Shown here: piece by piece, positions 16,909 through 25,943 of the stretch
Layout of the letters: every line of letters starts with the position of its first letter
How positions within the stretch are numbered: position 1 is the first letter of the stretch
Assembly: GCA_011523365.1 (NCBI GenBank)
Contig: WTGY01000052.1
Location: forward strand, 1-61,692
Direction: 5' to 3'
DNA length: 61,692 nucleotides
Origin: Caldilineaceae bacterium
Lineage (GTDB): Bacteria > Chloroflexota > Anaerolineae > Caldilineales > Caldilineaceae
Position numbers and translations under genes: made by a program
Notes under the pieces: model-generated
Told to the model about the DNA's origin: nothing
Databases searched by the model: none
Seen by the model: the letters and a program-made list of their open reading frames with translations, nothing else

Positions 16909-19900
16909 TTGCCTGCACCGGTACTGACCGCGTCTGCTGCCGGCGCGAACGCAATCGAACTCAACTGGAATTCGATCGCGGGCGCAGTCCGCTACGAACT
17001 TTGGACGTGGACAACTGCCGGCGGCTGGGAGCGGCTTGACGACGGCTCGCTGACCGGCGCCTCGTTTACGCACGGGGCGCTGGCGGCCGGCACGACCTAC
17101 CATTATGCGGTGCGCGCGGTGGCCGCCGACGGCACAGCCAGCCCTTGGTCGGAATTCGCCTACGCCACCGCGTCCGGGCTGCCGGCCGCCCCGACCTCGA
17201 CGCCTACGGCAACGTCAACGCCAACATCAACGTCACCCGCTTCAGGGACGGCAACGTCAACGCCGACCGCCACTGCGACGTCGTACGCGCTCTCTATACC
17301 GAACCTGACCGCTGCGGCCACGGCCAACGGCGTTCTCCTGACCTGGGAAGCGGTGACCGGCGCAGGGCGCTACGAGCTGTGGACCTGGTGGGATGCGGGT
17401 GTCGGTTGGCAGGCTATCGGTGGCGGCAGCCTCTCCGGCACGAACTACACGCACACCGACGTTACCGCCGGAACAACCTACTACTACTCGATCCGTGCAC
17501 TGAATTCGGCGGGGGAGACGAGCGCGTGGCTGGAACCGTATCCGTCCGCGACCGCGCTGGCGGTGACGGGTGCAGGGACGTCAACCCCCACGCCAACTTC
17601 GACCGCAACCGCTGCGCCCGGAACGTCAACCTTCACGCCCGCGCCGACAGTGACCGCGACTGTTTCTACAGACTCTGTGCCGACCACGCCCTCGCTGACG
17701 GTGCAGGCGACGACGAGAGGGGTGGAGTTGAGCTGGGAAGCCGCACCCGGTGCCGTGCGCTACGAGCTCTCAGTCTGGTGGGCCCCCGACCCAGGCTGGC
17801 AGCCCATCGGCGGCGGCAGCCTGACAGGCACAAACTACACGCACGCGGACGTCACCGCGGGGACGTCCTACTACTTCTCCATCCGTTCCCTGAATGCTGT
17901 CGGCGAGGCGAGCGCATGGCTGGAGCCGTATCCGTCTGCGACCGCGGGCGCGGTGCATGGTACGGCAACACCCACGCCGACGGCAACGCCCACACCGGCA
18001 ATCACGCCCACACCGACGATCACGCCCACACCGGCGACCACCGAAAGAGGCGCGCTCATCGCCCTCTACGAAGCCACCGACGGCCCCAACTGGATACGCA
18101 GCGACAACTGGCTGACTGACGCGCCGCTCGACACCTGGTTCGGCGTCACCGCGGACAGACTCGATCGCGTGAGCAGATTGCGTCTCCGAGGTAATTCTCT
18201 CTATGGGTACATCCCCGATCTGAGCGCCCTTACCAACGTGAGTATTCTGGAACTCAGCCACAACACCTTGCCAGGACCATTTCCGGATCTGAGCGCACTC
18301 GTCCACCTGTCCGATTTGGATCTTCAAAACATCGGGCTGACCGGGCCGGTCCCGGATCTGAGCGGAAACGCCAGTTTGGCGTGGCTGAACCTCGCCAGCA
18401 ACAGTCTGAATGGGTCGCTTCCGGACAGAGACTCTCTTCCCAGTCTGATCAGTCTTTACCTGAATTACAACCAGTTTACAGGCACGATTCCCCCCGGACT
18501 CGGCGAACTCCACGACCTCAGCAGCCTCTACCTGGGGCACAATCAATTGACTGGTTGTATCCCCGCGTCGTTGAAGCTTGTGGAGAGCCATGACCTTGAC
18601 ACGCTGGGCCTGCCCTACTGCGCCGAGCCCACGCCCACCCCTGGGCCCACCCCTACGCCCGCAACCACCGAAAAGGGCGCGCTCATCGCGCTTTACGAGG
18701 CAACGGACGGCGCCAACTGGTCGTTCAGTCAAAACTGGCTGACCGATAAACCGATCTCAGTCTGGTACGGTGTAACGACCGATGGCAGTGGGCAAGTGGT
18801 GAAGCTCAGCCTGAGTGGCAACAACCTGAACGGAGCGATCCCCGATCTGAGCGCCCTCTCTCACTTGAGAGAACTGAGACTCTCGGCAAACGACTTGTCC
18901 GGGTCGATCCCGAACATGAACGCACTCACCGACCTCTGGGAGTTGGATCTCCAGAATAATAAGCTGAGCGGGACCATCCCTGACATGAGCGCCCTCTCCT
19001 ACCTTCGGAAACTGAGACTCTATGGCAACCGGTTAACCGGCACAATCCCGGATCTGAGTGCTCTGACCAACCTCAGCGAACTGGTACTCGGCGCGAACGA
19101 ACTGTCCGGTCCATTCCCCGACCTGAGCCAACTTGACAATCTCACCTACCTGCACCTGAGCAACAACAATCTGTCGGGGCCAATTCCAAACCTTAGCAGC
19201 CTTACCAACTTGACACATCTGATCGCCGGCGGCAACGAACTGACCGGAGAGTTCCCCATTCTGAGCCCAATTGGCAACTTAAGGGCGATTGTCTTGAGCG
19301 GCAACCAGTTGTCCGGCCGGATCCCCTCCCTGAGCGGTCACACTGATTTGGATAATTTGAGCCTTTCACGTAACCAGTTCAGCGGACAGATCCCTGAACT
19401 GAATTCACTCACGAGTCTCAGAAGACTTAGTCTGTATAGCAACCAGCTTAGCGGCGAAATCCCGGACCTGAGCGCCCTCACACAACTGACCGGCATTTCG
19501 CTCGAAAACAACCGGCTGACCGGGCCAATTCCCGACTTGAGCAACCTCACCCTCCTGCTCAAACTAGAACTTCAGAACAACCAGCTGACCGGGCCAATCC
19601 TCAACTTAGACCTGCTCCCGAACTTGACGTTCATCCGCCTCGAAGACAACATGCTGACCGGACCGATCCCGGATCTGAGCGCCCTTTCAAGTCTAAGGGT
19701 CCTGGGTCTCGACAGGAATTCGCTTTGCCTGCCAGAAGGCCAAACCTTGACGCATCCGAACCCTGATGTCGCGATCTACTTGAACAGCCTCAACCCGTCC
19801 CCCTGCACCGAAGCCGACCTTGCCGCCATACCCGAGACGCCCCAGAACCTGGCGGCTACCGTGGGCGTCGGCCAGGTCGCCCTCTCGTGGGACGCAGCAG

Positions 19901-20706
19901 ACAACGCCGTCAGCTACGAGTTGCGAACATGGGATAGCATCGATCGCCAGTGGAGCGCAATCGGTGGCATTTTGACATCCACGGCCTACACGCACACAGT
20001 GCAGACAGACGGCAGAAACTACCTCTATCAGGTCCGCGCAAAAGGCGCCAGTGACGCCCGCAGCGCCTGGTCCGAGCGCGTATACGTAGCTGTCGTCCCA
20101 ACGCAGTTTCCCCCACCCCCCTTGTCCCTGGGATTCGACCTGGTCTATCAGAAATACCTGGAAGTTGACGGTGTTGTCATTGTAGGAGTCAGCGAAGTGA
20201 CCGACGCAAAGATGATTCAGGCGCGCGAGATCATTACCGGTATGCTCGCCAACAGGGCTGACTTGCTCGAATCGATGGTGTACTACAACACCACGCTGTA
20301 CTTCAATGACGATGCCAAAGCCGCAGCATACAGAATTCAGACCAGTGCGGGCCAATGGTGGGGGACGAATCTGCCGGAAACCGAAACTTACTGTTACGTG
20401 ATACTCCATGAGTTCGCCCACCTGATTCACTTTGCCCTTGAGGATCAGGAAGATGGCGCCGAGTTCAACGCCAAACTCGAGGCCTTGCACGATTCTGCCT
20501 TGACCGCGGGCCTTTGGAACGATGCCTACGCATCAGTAAACTTCGCGGAATATTGGGCCGAAATCGTCACTTTCTGGCTTGAAGAGAGAGTGGTCGCCAC
20601 CGAGGGGGGGCGGCAGCTGAAGGTGGAGGACTACGATCCGGAAGCGGTCAAGCTGGTCAAAGAAGAGCTGGGCGCGGTGACCGTTCCCTCAGAATGTAAA
20701 CGTTAA
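16909..20706 (+). CDS. secreted FN3 / leucine-rich-repeat protein with C-terminal HEXXH metalloprotease-like domain
   Basis: Counting from TTG 16909 the domains are: three fibronectin-III-like modules (about 1-90, 128-215, 258-345) joined by Thr/Pro linkers; LRR block 1 (about 375-575) opening with ALIALYEATDGPNW; a short PTPGPTPTP linker; LRR block 2 (about 590-955) opening with the near-identical ALIALYEATDGANW; a fourth FN3 (about 970-1065); and a C-terminal domain with HEFAHLIHF (His1167, Glu1168, His1171) and NFAEYWAE (Glu1214/Glu1218). The last spacing resembles lethal-factor-type gluzincins. The frame stays open upstream to 16756 and encodes a secretion signal there (core FLLLAVAAAFILL, cleavage after THA), yet has no ATG, GTG or TTG in that stretch. 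The true start is therefore unresolved: a rare ATA/CTG codon, or a frameshift from ATG 16752. The product is probably exported and may bind and cleave a surface or host protein; that is inference. Confidence 0.85.
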   Translation: MPAPVLTASAAGANAIELNWNSIAGAVRYELWTWTTAGGWERLDDGSLTGASFTHGALAAGTTYHYAVRAVAADGTASPWSEFAYATASGLPAAPTSTPTATSTPTSTSPASGTATSTPTATATSYALSIPNLTAAATANGVLLTWEAVTGAGRYELWTWWDAGVGWQAIGGGSLSGTNYTHTDVTAGTTYYYSIRALNSAGETSAWLEPYPSATALAVTGAGTSTPTPTSTATAAPGTSTFTPAPTVTATVSTDSVPTTPSLTVQATTRGVELSWEAAPGAVRYELSVWWAPDPGWQPIGGGSLTGTNYTHADVTAGTSYYFSIRSLNAVGEASAWLEPYPSATAGAVHGTATPTPTATPTPAITPTPTITPTPATTERGALIALYEATDGPNWIRSDNWLTDAPLDTWFGVTADRLDRVSRLRLRGNSLYGYIPDLSALTNVSILELSHNTLPGPFPDLSALVHLSDLDLQNIGLTGPVPDLSGNASLAWLNLASNSLNGSLPDRDSLPSLISLYLNYNQFTGTIPPGLGELHDLSSLYLGHNQLTGCIPASLKLVESHDLDTLGLPYCAEPTPTPGPTPTPATTEKGALIALYEATDGANWSFSQNWLTDKPISVWYGVTTDGSGQVVKLSLSGNNLNGAIPDLSALSHLRELRLSANDLSGSIPNMNALTDLWELDLQNNKLSGTIPDMSALSYLRKLRLYGNRLTGTIPDLSALTNLSELVLGANELSGPFPDLSQLDNLTYLHLSNNNLSGPIPNLSSLTNLTHLIAGGNELTGEFPILSPIGNLRAIVLSGNQLSGRIPSLSGHTDLDNLSLSRNQFSGQIPELNSLTSLRRLSLYSNQLSGEIPDLSALTQLTGISLENNRLTGPIPDLSNLTLLLKLELQNNQLTGPILNLDLLPNLTFIRLEDNMLTGPIPDLSALSSLRVLGLDRNSLCLPEGQTLTHPNPDVAIYLNSLNPSPCTEADLAAIPETPQNLAATVGVGQVALSWDAADNAVSYELRTWDSIDRQWSAIGGILTSTAYTHTVQTDGRNYLYQVRAKGASDARSAWSERVYVAVVPTQFPPPPLSLGFDLVYQKYLEVDGVVIVGVSEVTDAKMIQAREIITGMLANRADLLESMVYYNTTLYFNDDAKAAAYRIQTSAGQWWGTNLPETETYCYVILHEFAHLIHFALEDQEDGAEFNAKLEALHDSALTAGLWNDAYASVNFAEYWAEIVTFWLEERVVATEGGRQLKVEDYDPEAVKLVKEELGAVTVPSECKR

Positions 20707-21117
20707 CACCCTAAGAGTGAGTGCAGAGGAATGAGATGTGACCATTAGCCTCGGGGCGGAATCGGAAAAAAGGATCACTGTGGGGAAATAGCGGTCTCGA
20801 CGAAAGGATCTCACCCGCTTTGTTATGCATGTCGGCGCCCCTCTTTGGAACGGACTTCTGCAGCCAAACACCGCATCCGCCACCCTTCAGTTTCCGGCCC
20901 CTCACCCCTGCAGTTCGCGCCCCCACAACGCCCCGCTCTACACCAGACTTCACCGTCGTGCGTCCCCACCCCCCACCATCGTTTCTGGCCGGGAGTTCCC
21001 TGCTCCCTCCAGCACGTCCCAAGCCACTGACCACTGCAGTTCAAATTGAGCAAAGCACCATTCTATGCTAAGGTGGCGACCGGGTCCTCCCACCCGTATA
21101 CCGCAAGAGGACAACTG
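20707..21117. other. intergenic gap without recognised gene
   Basis: No credible coding frame is seen; short frames on both strands lack ribosome-binding sites and read as low-complexity. The gap holds the CTGACCACTGCAGT end-motif of repeat R2 (21025-21040) and a possible promoter for the next gene. Confidence 0.55.
21040..21069 (+). promoter_or_regulatory. possible promoter upstream of CDP-alcohol phosphatidyltransferase
   Basis: TTCAAA (21040-21045) and TATGCT (21064-21069) are spaced by 18 bases, about 49 bases before the start codon. Each box matches 4 or 5 of 6 consensus bases. Confidence 0.35.
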
Positions 21118-22275
21118 ATGGCCGAGCAGAGTGTTGCGCTCCTGCAGCGGCAAAGCCGCCGCCTCACCCTGATATGCAGTCTGACCCTCGTGGTCGGCGC
21201 CATCCTGTTGCGCCTGGGGGCGCTGAACCCCGATTTCAGCGCCCGCCGCTGGCTTATGATCTCCGCCCTCACAGTGGCCGGCGTGTTCTGGTTCCTGCGA
21301 CGCGTCCTCGATCAGAACCATTCCCCCGGGCGCCAGGAACTCTTCGCCGATCTGGGCCCGGCCAACGTACTCACCATCTATCGCGGACTTGCCTACGCCT
21401 GGATGGCCGGTTTCCTGCTCCTGCCAAGACCCGGCGGCCTTTCGGACTGGCTCCCTGCTCTTCTCTATATCGGCGCAAGCATCGCCGACGTTTTCGATGG
21501 CTATCTCGCCCGCAGGTCAGACAGAGTGACCCGTCTCGGCGAAACCCTGGACATGGAATTCGACGGCTTCGGCGTTCTCGTAGCCTCGGCCCTGGCCGTG
21601 CAATACGGACAGTTGCCCCTGGTCTTCCTGCTCGTGGCATTTGCGCGTCCGCTCTTCGTCTGGGGAATGATGTGGCGTACCCGACAGGGCCTTCCCAACC
21701 ACCCGATGACCGACAGCGACCAGCGCCGCATCATCGCCGGCCTGCTGATGATCTTTCTCTCCACCGTCCTCTGGCCCATCTTCGAGCCGCCCGTTACCTA
21801 CGCCGTCGGCACCGTTTTCGGTGGCGCCGTTGCCCTCAGCTTCCTGCGCGACTGGCTCGTAACCATTGGCTGGCTGCGGCCGGCCCATCCCGCATACATC
21901 CGCTGGCGCGCCCGCCTCAAACTTTGGGCCTTCGTCTGGGCACCGGTACTCCTCAGGATCGCAGTCGCCCTTCTGGTCGCCCTCGTGGTCTCGACCCTTC
22001 TCGCATCGGGCACCGCCCTACCCGCCTCGCTGAGCTGGCCTGTCGCCGCCGTAGCTGCCGCCGCCGGCCTGACGGCCCTCTTCGGCATCGGCGCCAGAAC
22101 GTCGGCGGGCTTAGTCAACGCCGCCGCCTATCTCTACTTCATCTTTGGCGGCCTGCCTTGGATCGGCCTGACTCTCCTCGTCCTCGCTTCTCTCCTGCTC
22201 GTCCTCGGCAGCGGCTATTTCACACTCTGGGTCCCCGAAGAGCGCTGGCTGCGCGTCGGAGCAGTCGGCTCCTGA
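21118..22275 (+). CDS. CDP-alcohol phosphatidyltransferase family membrane protein
   Basis: Transfers a phosphatidyl group from CDP-diacylglycerol to an alcohol, or the reverse type of reaction, in the membrane. The family motif is complete: D124-x2-D127-G-x2-A-R132-x8-G141-x3-D145-x3-D149 in ADVFDGYLAR and GETLDMEFD. The whole protein (385 residues) is rich in membrane helices. The C-terminal half adds about five helices beyond the usual 200-residue core, so this is a long variant with an unassigned extra domain. ATG 21118 is chosen over upstream TTG 21046 because AAGAGG lies 7 bases before it. The alcohol acceptor is not evident. Confidence 0.88.
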   Translation: MAEQSVALLQRQSRRLTLICSLTLVVGAILLRLGALNPDFSARRWLMISALTVAGVFWFLRRVLDQNHSPGRQELFADLGPANVLTIYRGLAYAWMAGFLLLPRPGGLSDWLPALLYIGASIADVFDGYLARRSDRVTRLGETLDMEFDGFGVLVASALAVQYGQLPLVFLLVAFARPLFVWGMMWRTRQGLPNHPMTDSDQRRIIAGLLMIFLSTVLWPIFEPPVTYAVGTVFGGAVALSFLRDWLVTIGWLRPAHPAYIRWRARLKLWAFVWAPVLLRIAVALLVALVVSTLLASGTALPASLSWPVAAVAAAAGLTALFGIGARTSAGLVNAAAYLYFIFGGLPWIGLTLLVLASLLLVLGSGYFTLWVPEERWLRVGAVGS

Positions 22276-22517
22276 GCGTTGCTGGCCATCTCAACCCGCT
22301 TCCATTTCCTTCCCGAAAGAGCAGCAGTCCCCCGCATCGAACTGGCGAACAACAGGTTCTGGCTCCCCATGAATGAGCCAAACGTCTTCCCAATCAGCTC
22401 GGCGTAAGCGCACAAATTGGCGTTGTGAGAAAAGCCAGTCTGTGCAATGATAGTAAGTGTTTCCATCCCCCTCGCTGCGAAACGCTTGAGTATGACCGAT
22501 AAAGGAGAAAGACGATC

Positions 22518-22850
22518 ATGCTGGATCTGCGTTCTTTGGATTCACGGTCAAAACGCATCATCGGCCTCGCACTGCTGACAGGTCTGATCCACCTGTTTGT
22601 CGGCTTCCAGGGTCAATTCATTCTGGTCCTGAACGGGCTTGGCTTCATCGTGCTGGCCTTTGGTCTCTATCTGCTCCCTCAGTTGGAAAACTGGAGAAAC
22701 CAGATCCGCTGGGTTCTTATCGTCTATACCGCGGTTACGATCATCGGTTACTTTGCCATCTTCCCGCAGCCGCTCGACTACGGACTCGGCCTCGTGACCA
22801 AGGCCGTCGAAGTCATCCTGATCGTTCTGCTCTTCATTCAATCGAGGTAA
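22518..22850 (+). CDS. small integral membrane protein, unknown function
   Basis: 110 residues with about four predicted membrane helices and a short basic N-terminus. The start is well supported (AAAGGAG then ATG). The stop lies only four bases before the start of the next gene, so the two are probably co-transcribed. I do not recognise a named family. Confidence 0.75.
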   Translation: MLDLRSLDSRSKRIIGLALLTGLIHLFVGFQGQFILVLNGLGFIVLAFGLYLLPQLENWRNQIRWVLIVYTAVTIIGYFAIFPQPLDYGLGLVTKAVEVILIVLLFIQSR

Positions 22851-22854
22851 CACT

Positions 22855-23901
22855 ATGCACATCGAGGACCTGGAAACGCCCATCGGCGTCGTCGATCTGG
22901 ATCGCCTTGCCACCAATATCGACCGGTTCCAGACCTATCTGGACAGTCACGACATCGATAACCGGCCCCATATCAAGACCCACCGCATCCCCGCAATCGC
23001 CCACATGCAGATGGAAGCCGGCGCTGTCGGTATCACCTGCCAGACGTTGAGCGAAGCCGAGGTCATGTGCAGCGCCGGGATTAGAGATATCTTTTTGCCC
23101 TACAACCTGCTCAGCAAGGCCAAACTGAGACGCCTGATGCTCCTGTCGCGGCGTGCGAAAATGAGCGTAACTGCCGACTCTGCCCGCACCGTCGCCGGTT
23201 ACGCCGAAGCCGCCGCGCACGAAGGCACCGTCCTCCCCGTCCTGATTGAAATGGACGGCGGTTACGAGCGCTGCGGCGTGACGACGCCGGAAGGCGTCCG
23301 CGAACTGGCTCGCCAGATCGACTGCGCCTCCCATCTTCACTTTGGCGGACTGATGGTCTACCCCTCGAATCCGGAGTCGAACGCCTTCATGGGCGAATCG
23401 AAGATGCTGCTGGCCCAGGACGGGCTGGATGTCGAGCGGGTCAGTGGGGGCAGTTCATTTGTCATGTGGCACGCCCACGAGTTCACCGAAATCAATGAAC
23501 ACCGCGCCGGTATGTACGTCTACGGTGACCGCAACCTAGTCGACGCCGGTGCCATGACCCTCGACCAATGCTCCTACATAGTCTTGGCCACCGTCGTCAG
23601 CCGGCCGACAGACGACAGGGTCGTCCTCGATTCAGGGAGCAAGTCCCTCGCAGCAGATGGCGCCCGCCAGTCTCCCGGCCACGGCTTGATCGTAGAATAT
23701 CCCGATGCGCAAATCTTCAAACTCTCGGAGGAACACGGCCACGTGGATGTGTCGCGTTGTGAACGCAAGCCGGAAATTGGCGAAAGAGTCAGCGTCCTCG
23801 TCAACCACTGCTGTGTATCCAACAATCTCTTCCCGCGCATCGTCGGACACAGAAATGGCGAAGTTGAGCTGGAGTGGCCCGTCCTTGCAAAGGGATGGTG
23901 A
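22855..23901 (+). CDS. D-threonine aldolase / D-serine dehydratase-like PLP- and metal-dependent enzyme
   Basis: Fold-type III PLP enzyme of 348 residues. The PLP-binding lysine is Lys41 in RPHIKTHR near the N-terminus of an alanine-racemase-like barrel. The C-terminal beta domain carries EEHGHVDV and NHCCVSNNLFP, the His/Cys metal-site pattern of D-threonine aldolase and zinc D-serine dehydratase. It should act on a D-amino or beta-hydroxy-amino acid; the substrate cannot be chosen between the two activities. It follows the small membrane protein gene by four bases. Confidence 0.88.
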   Translation: MHIEDLETPIGVVDLDRLATNIDRFQTYLDSHDIDNRPHIKTHRIPAIAHMQMEAGAVGITCQTLSEAEVMCSAGIRDIFLPYNLLSKAKLRRLMLLSRRAKMSVTADSARTVAGYAEAAAHEGTVLPVLIEMDGGYERCGVTTPEGVRELARQIDCASHLHFGGLMVYPSNPESNAFMGESKMLLAQDGLDVERVSGGSSFVMWHAHEFTEINEHRAGMYVYGDRNLVDAGAMTLDQCSYIVLATVVSRPTDDRVVLDSGSKSLAADGARQSPGHGLIVEYPDAQIFKLSEEHGHVDVSRCERKPEIGERVSVLVNHCCVSNNLFPRIVGHRNGEVELEWPVLAKGW

Positions 23902-23977
23902 ACTATGACCGGCGCGGCGCCTTCCCGCCGTCAATCCCGGCCGGCGCCTGCACCCCGCTACGCGTCGCCGGAACCGG

Positions 23978-25855
23978 TCAAAACGTGATGCCCAACAGTC
24001 CCGGCGCCACCACGATACCGAGATAGGCCAGCAGCAAGACCACAAGTACCAGGCGAATCTTCCCCCACGCGCTCAGGTTGTTGAACCAGCCGCCTCCGCT
24101 CGGACGCGGTCTGTCCGCCGGCGGCGGAAACGCCTGGGCCGCCCCTTCTTCATGTCGCCTCTGTGGAATACTGCCCGGCGCGCCGGCCTGAGGGTCGACA
24201 CTGGGCCTTGGCGGCGCCCCCGCTTGAAAGTCAACACCCCCAACGGGCTGGCTCAGAATGCGATGCAGGTCCGTTGCAACCGAGGGCAAGCGCGACTTAA
24301 GTAAGTCCAGGCCGGGATACTCAACGTAGAGCAGGTCTACGTCCGTCTCCGCGAACGCACTCTGACCGTACGGCTCATCCGACAAAATCGCCTTTTCCCC
24401 GAAAACCTCTCCCTCACCGCGTGTCCAACTGCCGGCCCCGTTCAGTAGCTGAAGCCGTACGACCCCTCTCTCAATGAAATAGAGCGCATCGCTCGGCGCA
24501 CCTGCCCGGAATACCTGTTCCCCTTGCCGCAAGTGGGCCTGTCTCAAGTAGCGGGCCACCTCCCTGAGTTCGTTGACCTCGAGGTTGGCCAGCAGTGGGA
24601 ACCGCCGCAGTCGCTCCGCTGTCACTGGCGCCGGACGCGAGGCAGTCCGCGACGCCAACGCCCGGTCAAGTGCCTGGCCAATCGCAGGCAATTGCCCCAC
24701 CAGTTCCTCAAGGTCGGACCGGTAGAGGACCCACAGATTCGTATTGCCGATCGCAGTGGCGTTCTCAGCCCGGTCCTCGCCCGTTAACAGGCTCATCGCC
24801 CCAAAATAGCTGCCCACTTCAACGCGGGCCAGCTCCTGCAGCACACCGCTCTCATTCTCTGCCGTCAGCTCCACCTCACCTTCATCAACCAGCAAGAGTG
24901 AGTCACTTCTCTCGCCGAGACGGTAGACCAGTTCACCTGACGGGACGTGCTGCAATACCAGCTTCTGTGCGATGGCATGCAGGTTGGACGGTTCCAGCTG
25001 GCCGAAAAGGGGTGTCTGGGCCAGCCGCACCACCGCCTGCGTCTGGTCCGTCAAACTCAGCCGGCTGCGACTGTGCCTTCCCAGCGCACGCCGCAAATGC
25101 GGATACTGGCTGCTCAAGCTGTGAAATGTCGCCGCCGGCAACGACCACACCAGGCAGTCGTCTACCGAAAACGCGCTCGCATTGTACGGCTTGTTCGTCA
25201 ACAACGGCAGGACCCCGAAAAGATTGCCCGGCTCTACCAGGCTCGCAGTCGGGCTTGGCTCCTCCGGGGTGGGCGCAGGCTGCAACTCCAGCGCCCCCTT
25301 TTCCAAAAGGTAAAGAGCCTCAGCCCGTTGGCCGCTCTGATACAGAAACTTGCCTCGCTGCAACGGCTGCGGCTGCATACTTCGCGCCATCGGCTCGATC
25401 ACCCGGTGCGGCAGCCCGCCCAACGCACGCGTCTTGATGAGCTGTTCAACCAGGTAGTCCTCAAGTTGCGAAATCTGCTCGCCGAAGTTCTGACTGAGTT
25501 TGATCCCAATGCCGTACTGCCTCTGCAGCAGTTGGCGCAGCCCCGCGTCCGGCAGAGACCACAGGTGAACGTCTGACGCGGCCACCGCGCTGGTGTTATG
25601 CGCTAGGCCTCGCAGAAACTCGGCCTCACCCACCAGGCTGCCCGGCCCGAGCGTAGCCAGAACCGAACCGTTTGAATCAAACAACCGCACGAAGCCGCCC
25701 CGAATCAGATAAAGGTCACTGCAGTTCTCATCGCTGCGAAAGATTGTACCTCCGCCCGGAAAACTCTCTTCGCGCAGTATCGCCGTGATTTCCTCCAGCT
25801 CTGCGTCTGTCAAATCGTGAAAAAGAGGCGTTGCGCGCAGAAAATCAACAGACAT
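23978..25855 (-). CDS. membrane-anchored protein with four cyclic-nucleotide-binding-like domains
   Basis: 625 residues from ATG 25855, which has AAAGGAG upstream; a longer frame would add 13 residues. Four cNMP-binding-like beta-barrel modules follow one another at about 5-120, 155-265, 280-395 and 400-510. Each has the PLF..L...EL entry helix or its remnant and an FGE/VGE/FGA-type phosphate-cassette turn (LVGEAEFL, LFGVLPLL, YFGAMSLL, VFGEKAIL). The key Arg of cAMP-binding cassettes is not clear in any module, so ligand binding is uncertain. A proline-rich linker leads to one C-terminal membrane helix (about 600-622). No kinase, channel or DNA-binding domain is present. Likely a cytoplasmic sensor or scaffold fixed to the membrane. 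Confidence 0.82.
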   Translation of the reverse strand: MSVDFLRATPLFHDLTDAELEEITAILREESFPGGGTIFRSDENCSDLYLIRGGFVRLFDSNGSVLATLGPGSLVGEAEFLRGLAHNTSAVAASDVHLWSLPDAGLRQLLQRQYGIGIKLSQNFGEQISQLEDYLVEQLIKTRALGGLPHRVIEPMARSMQPQPLQRGKFLYQSGQRAEALYLLEKGALELQPAPTPEEPSPTASLVEPGNLFGVLPLLTNKPYNASAFSVDDCLVWSLPAATFHSLSSQYPHLRRALGRHSRSRLSLTDQTQAVVRLAQTPLFGQLEPSNLHAIAQKLVLQHVPSGELVYRLGERSDSLLLVDEGEVELTAENESGVLQELARVEVGSYFGAMSLLTGEDRAENATAIGNTNLWVLYRSDLEELVGQLPAIGQALDRALASRTASRPAPVTAERLRRFPLLANLEVNELREVARYLRQAHLRQGEQVFRAGAPSDALYFIERGVVRLQLLNGAGSWTRGEGEVFGEKAILSDEPYGQSAFAETDVDLLYVEYPGLDLLKSRLPSVATDLHRILSQPVGGVDFQAGAPPRPSVDPQAGAPGSIPQRRHEEGAAQAFPPPADRPRPSGGGWFNNLSAWGKIRLVLVVLLLAYLGIVVAPGLLGITF

Positions 25856-25943
25856 GATTACTCCTTTCGGACACCGCATTCCCGGCCCAAACAATCTCTA
25901 TTGTGCCAGAACGAGTAAACTATCTCCAATGCCTTCACGGCGG

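Noticed and set aside
16725..17039. Plus-strand frame starting at 16725 overlapping the FN3-LRR gene start
   Set aside because: After about 16800 it leaves the FN3 frame and becomes Arg/Pro-rich; only its first part is of interest as a possible frameshifted start.
17180..18040. Repetitive ACGCCnACG tracts taken as DNA repeats or CRISPR-like units
   Set aside because: They are Thr/Pro linker codons inside an open frame and not an independent repeat element.
20711..21034. Minus-strand frame (107 codons) in the gap before the CDP-alcohol transferase
   Set aside because: No ribosome-binding site and Gly/Arg-rich content like other spurious frames in this gap.
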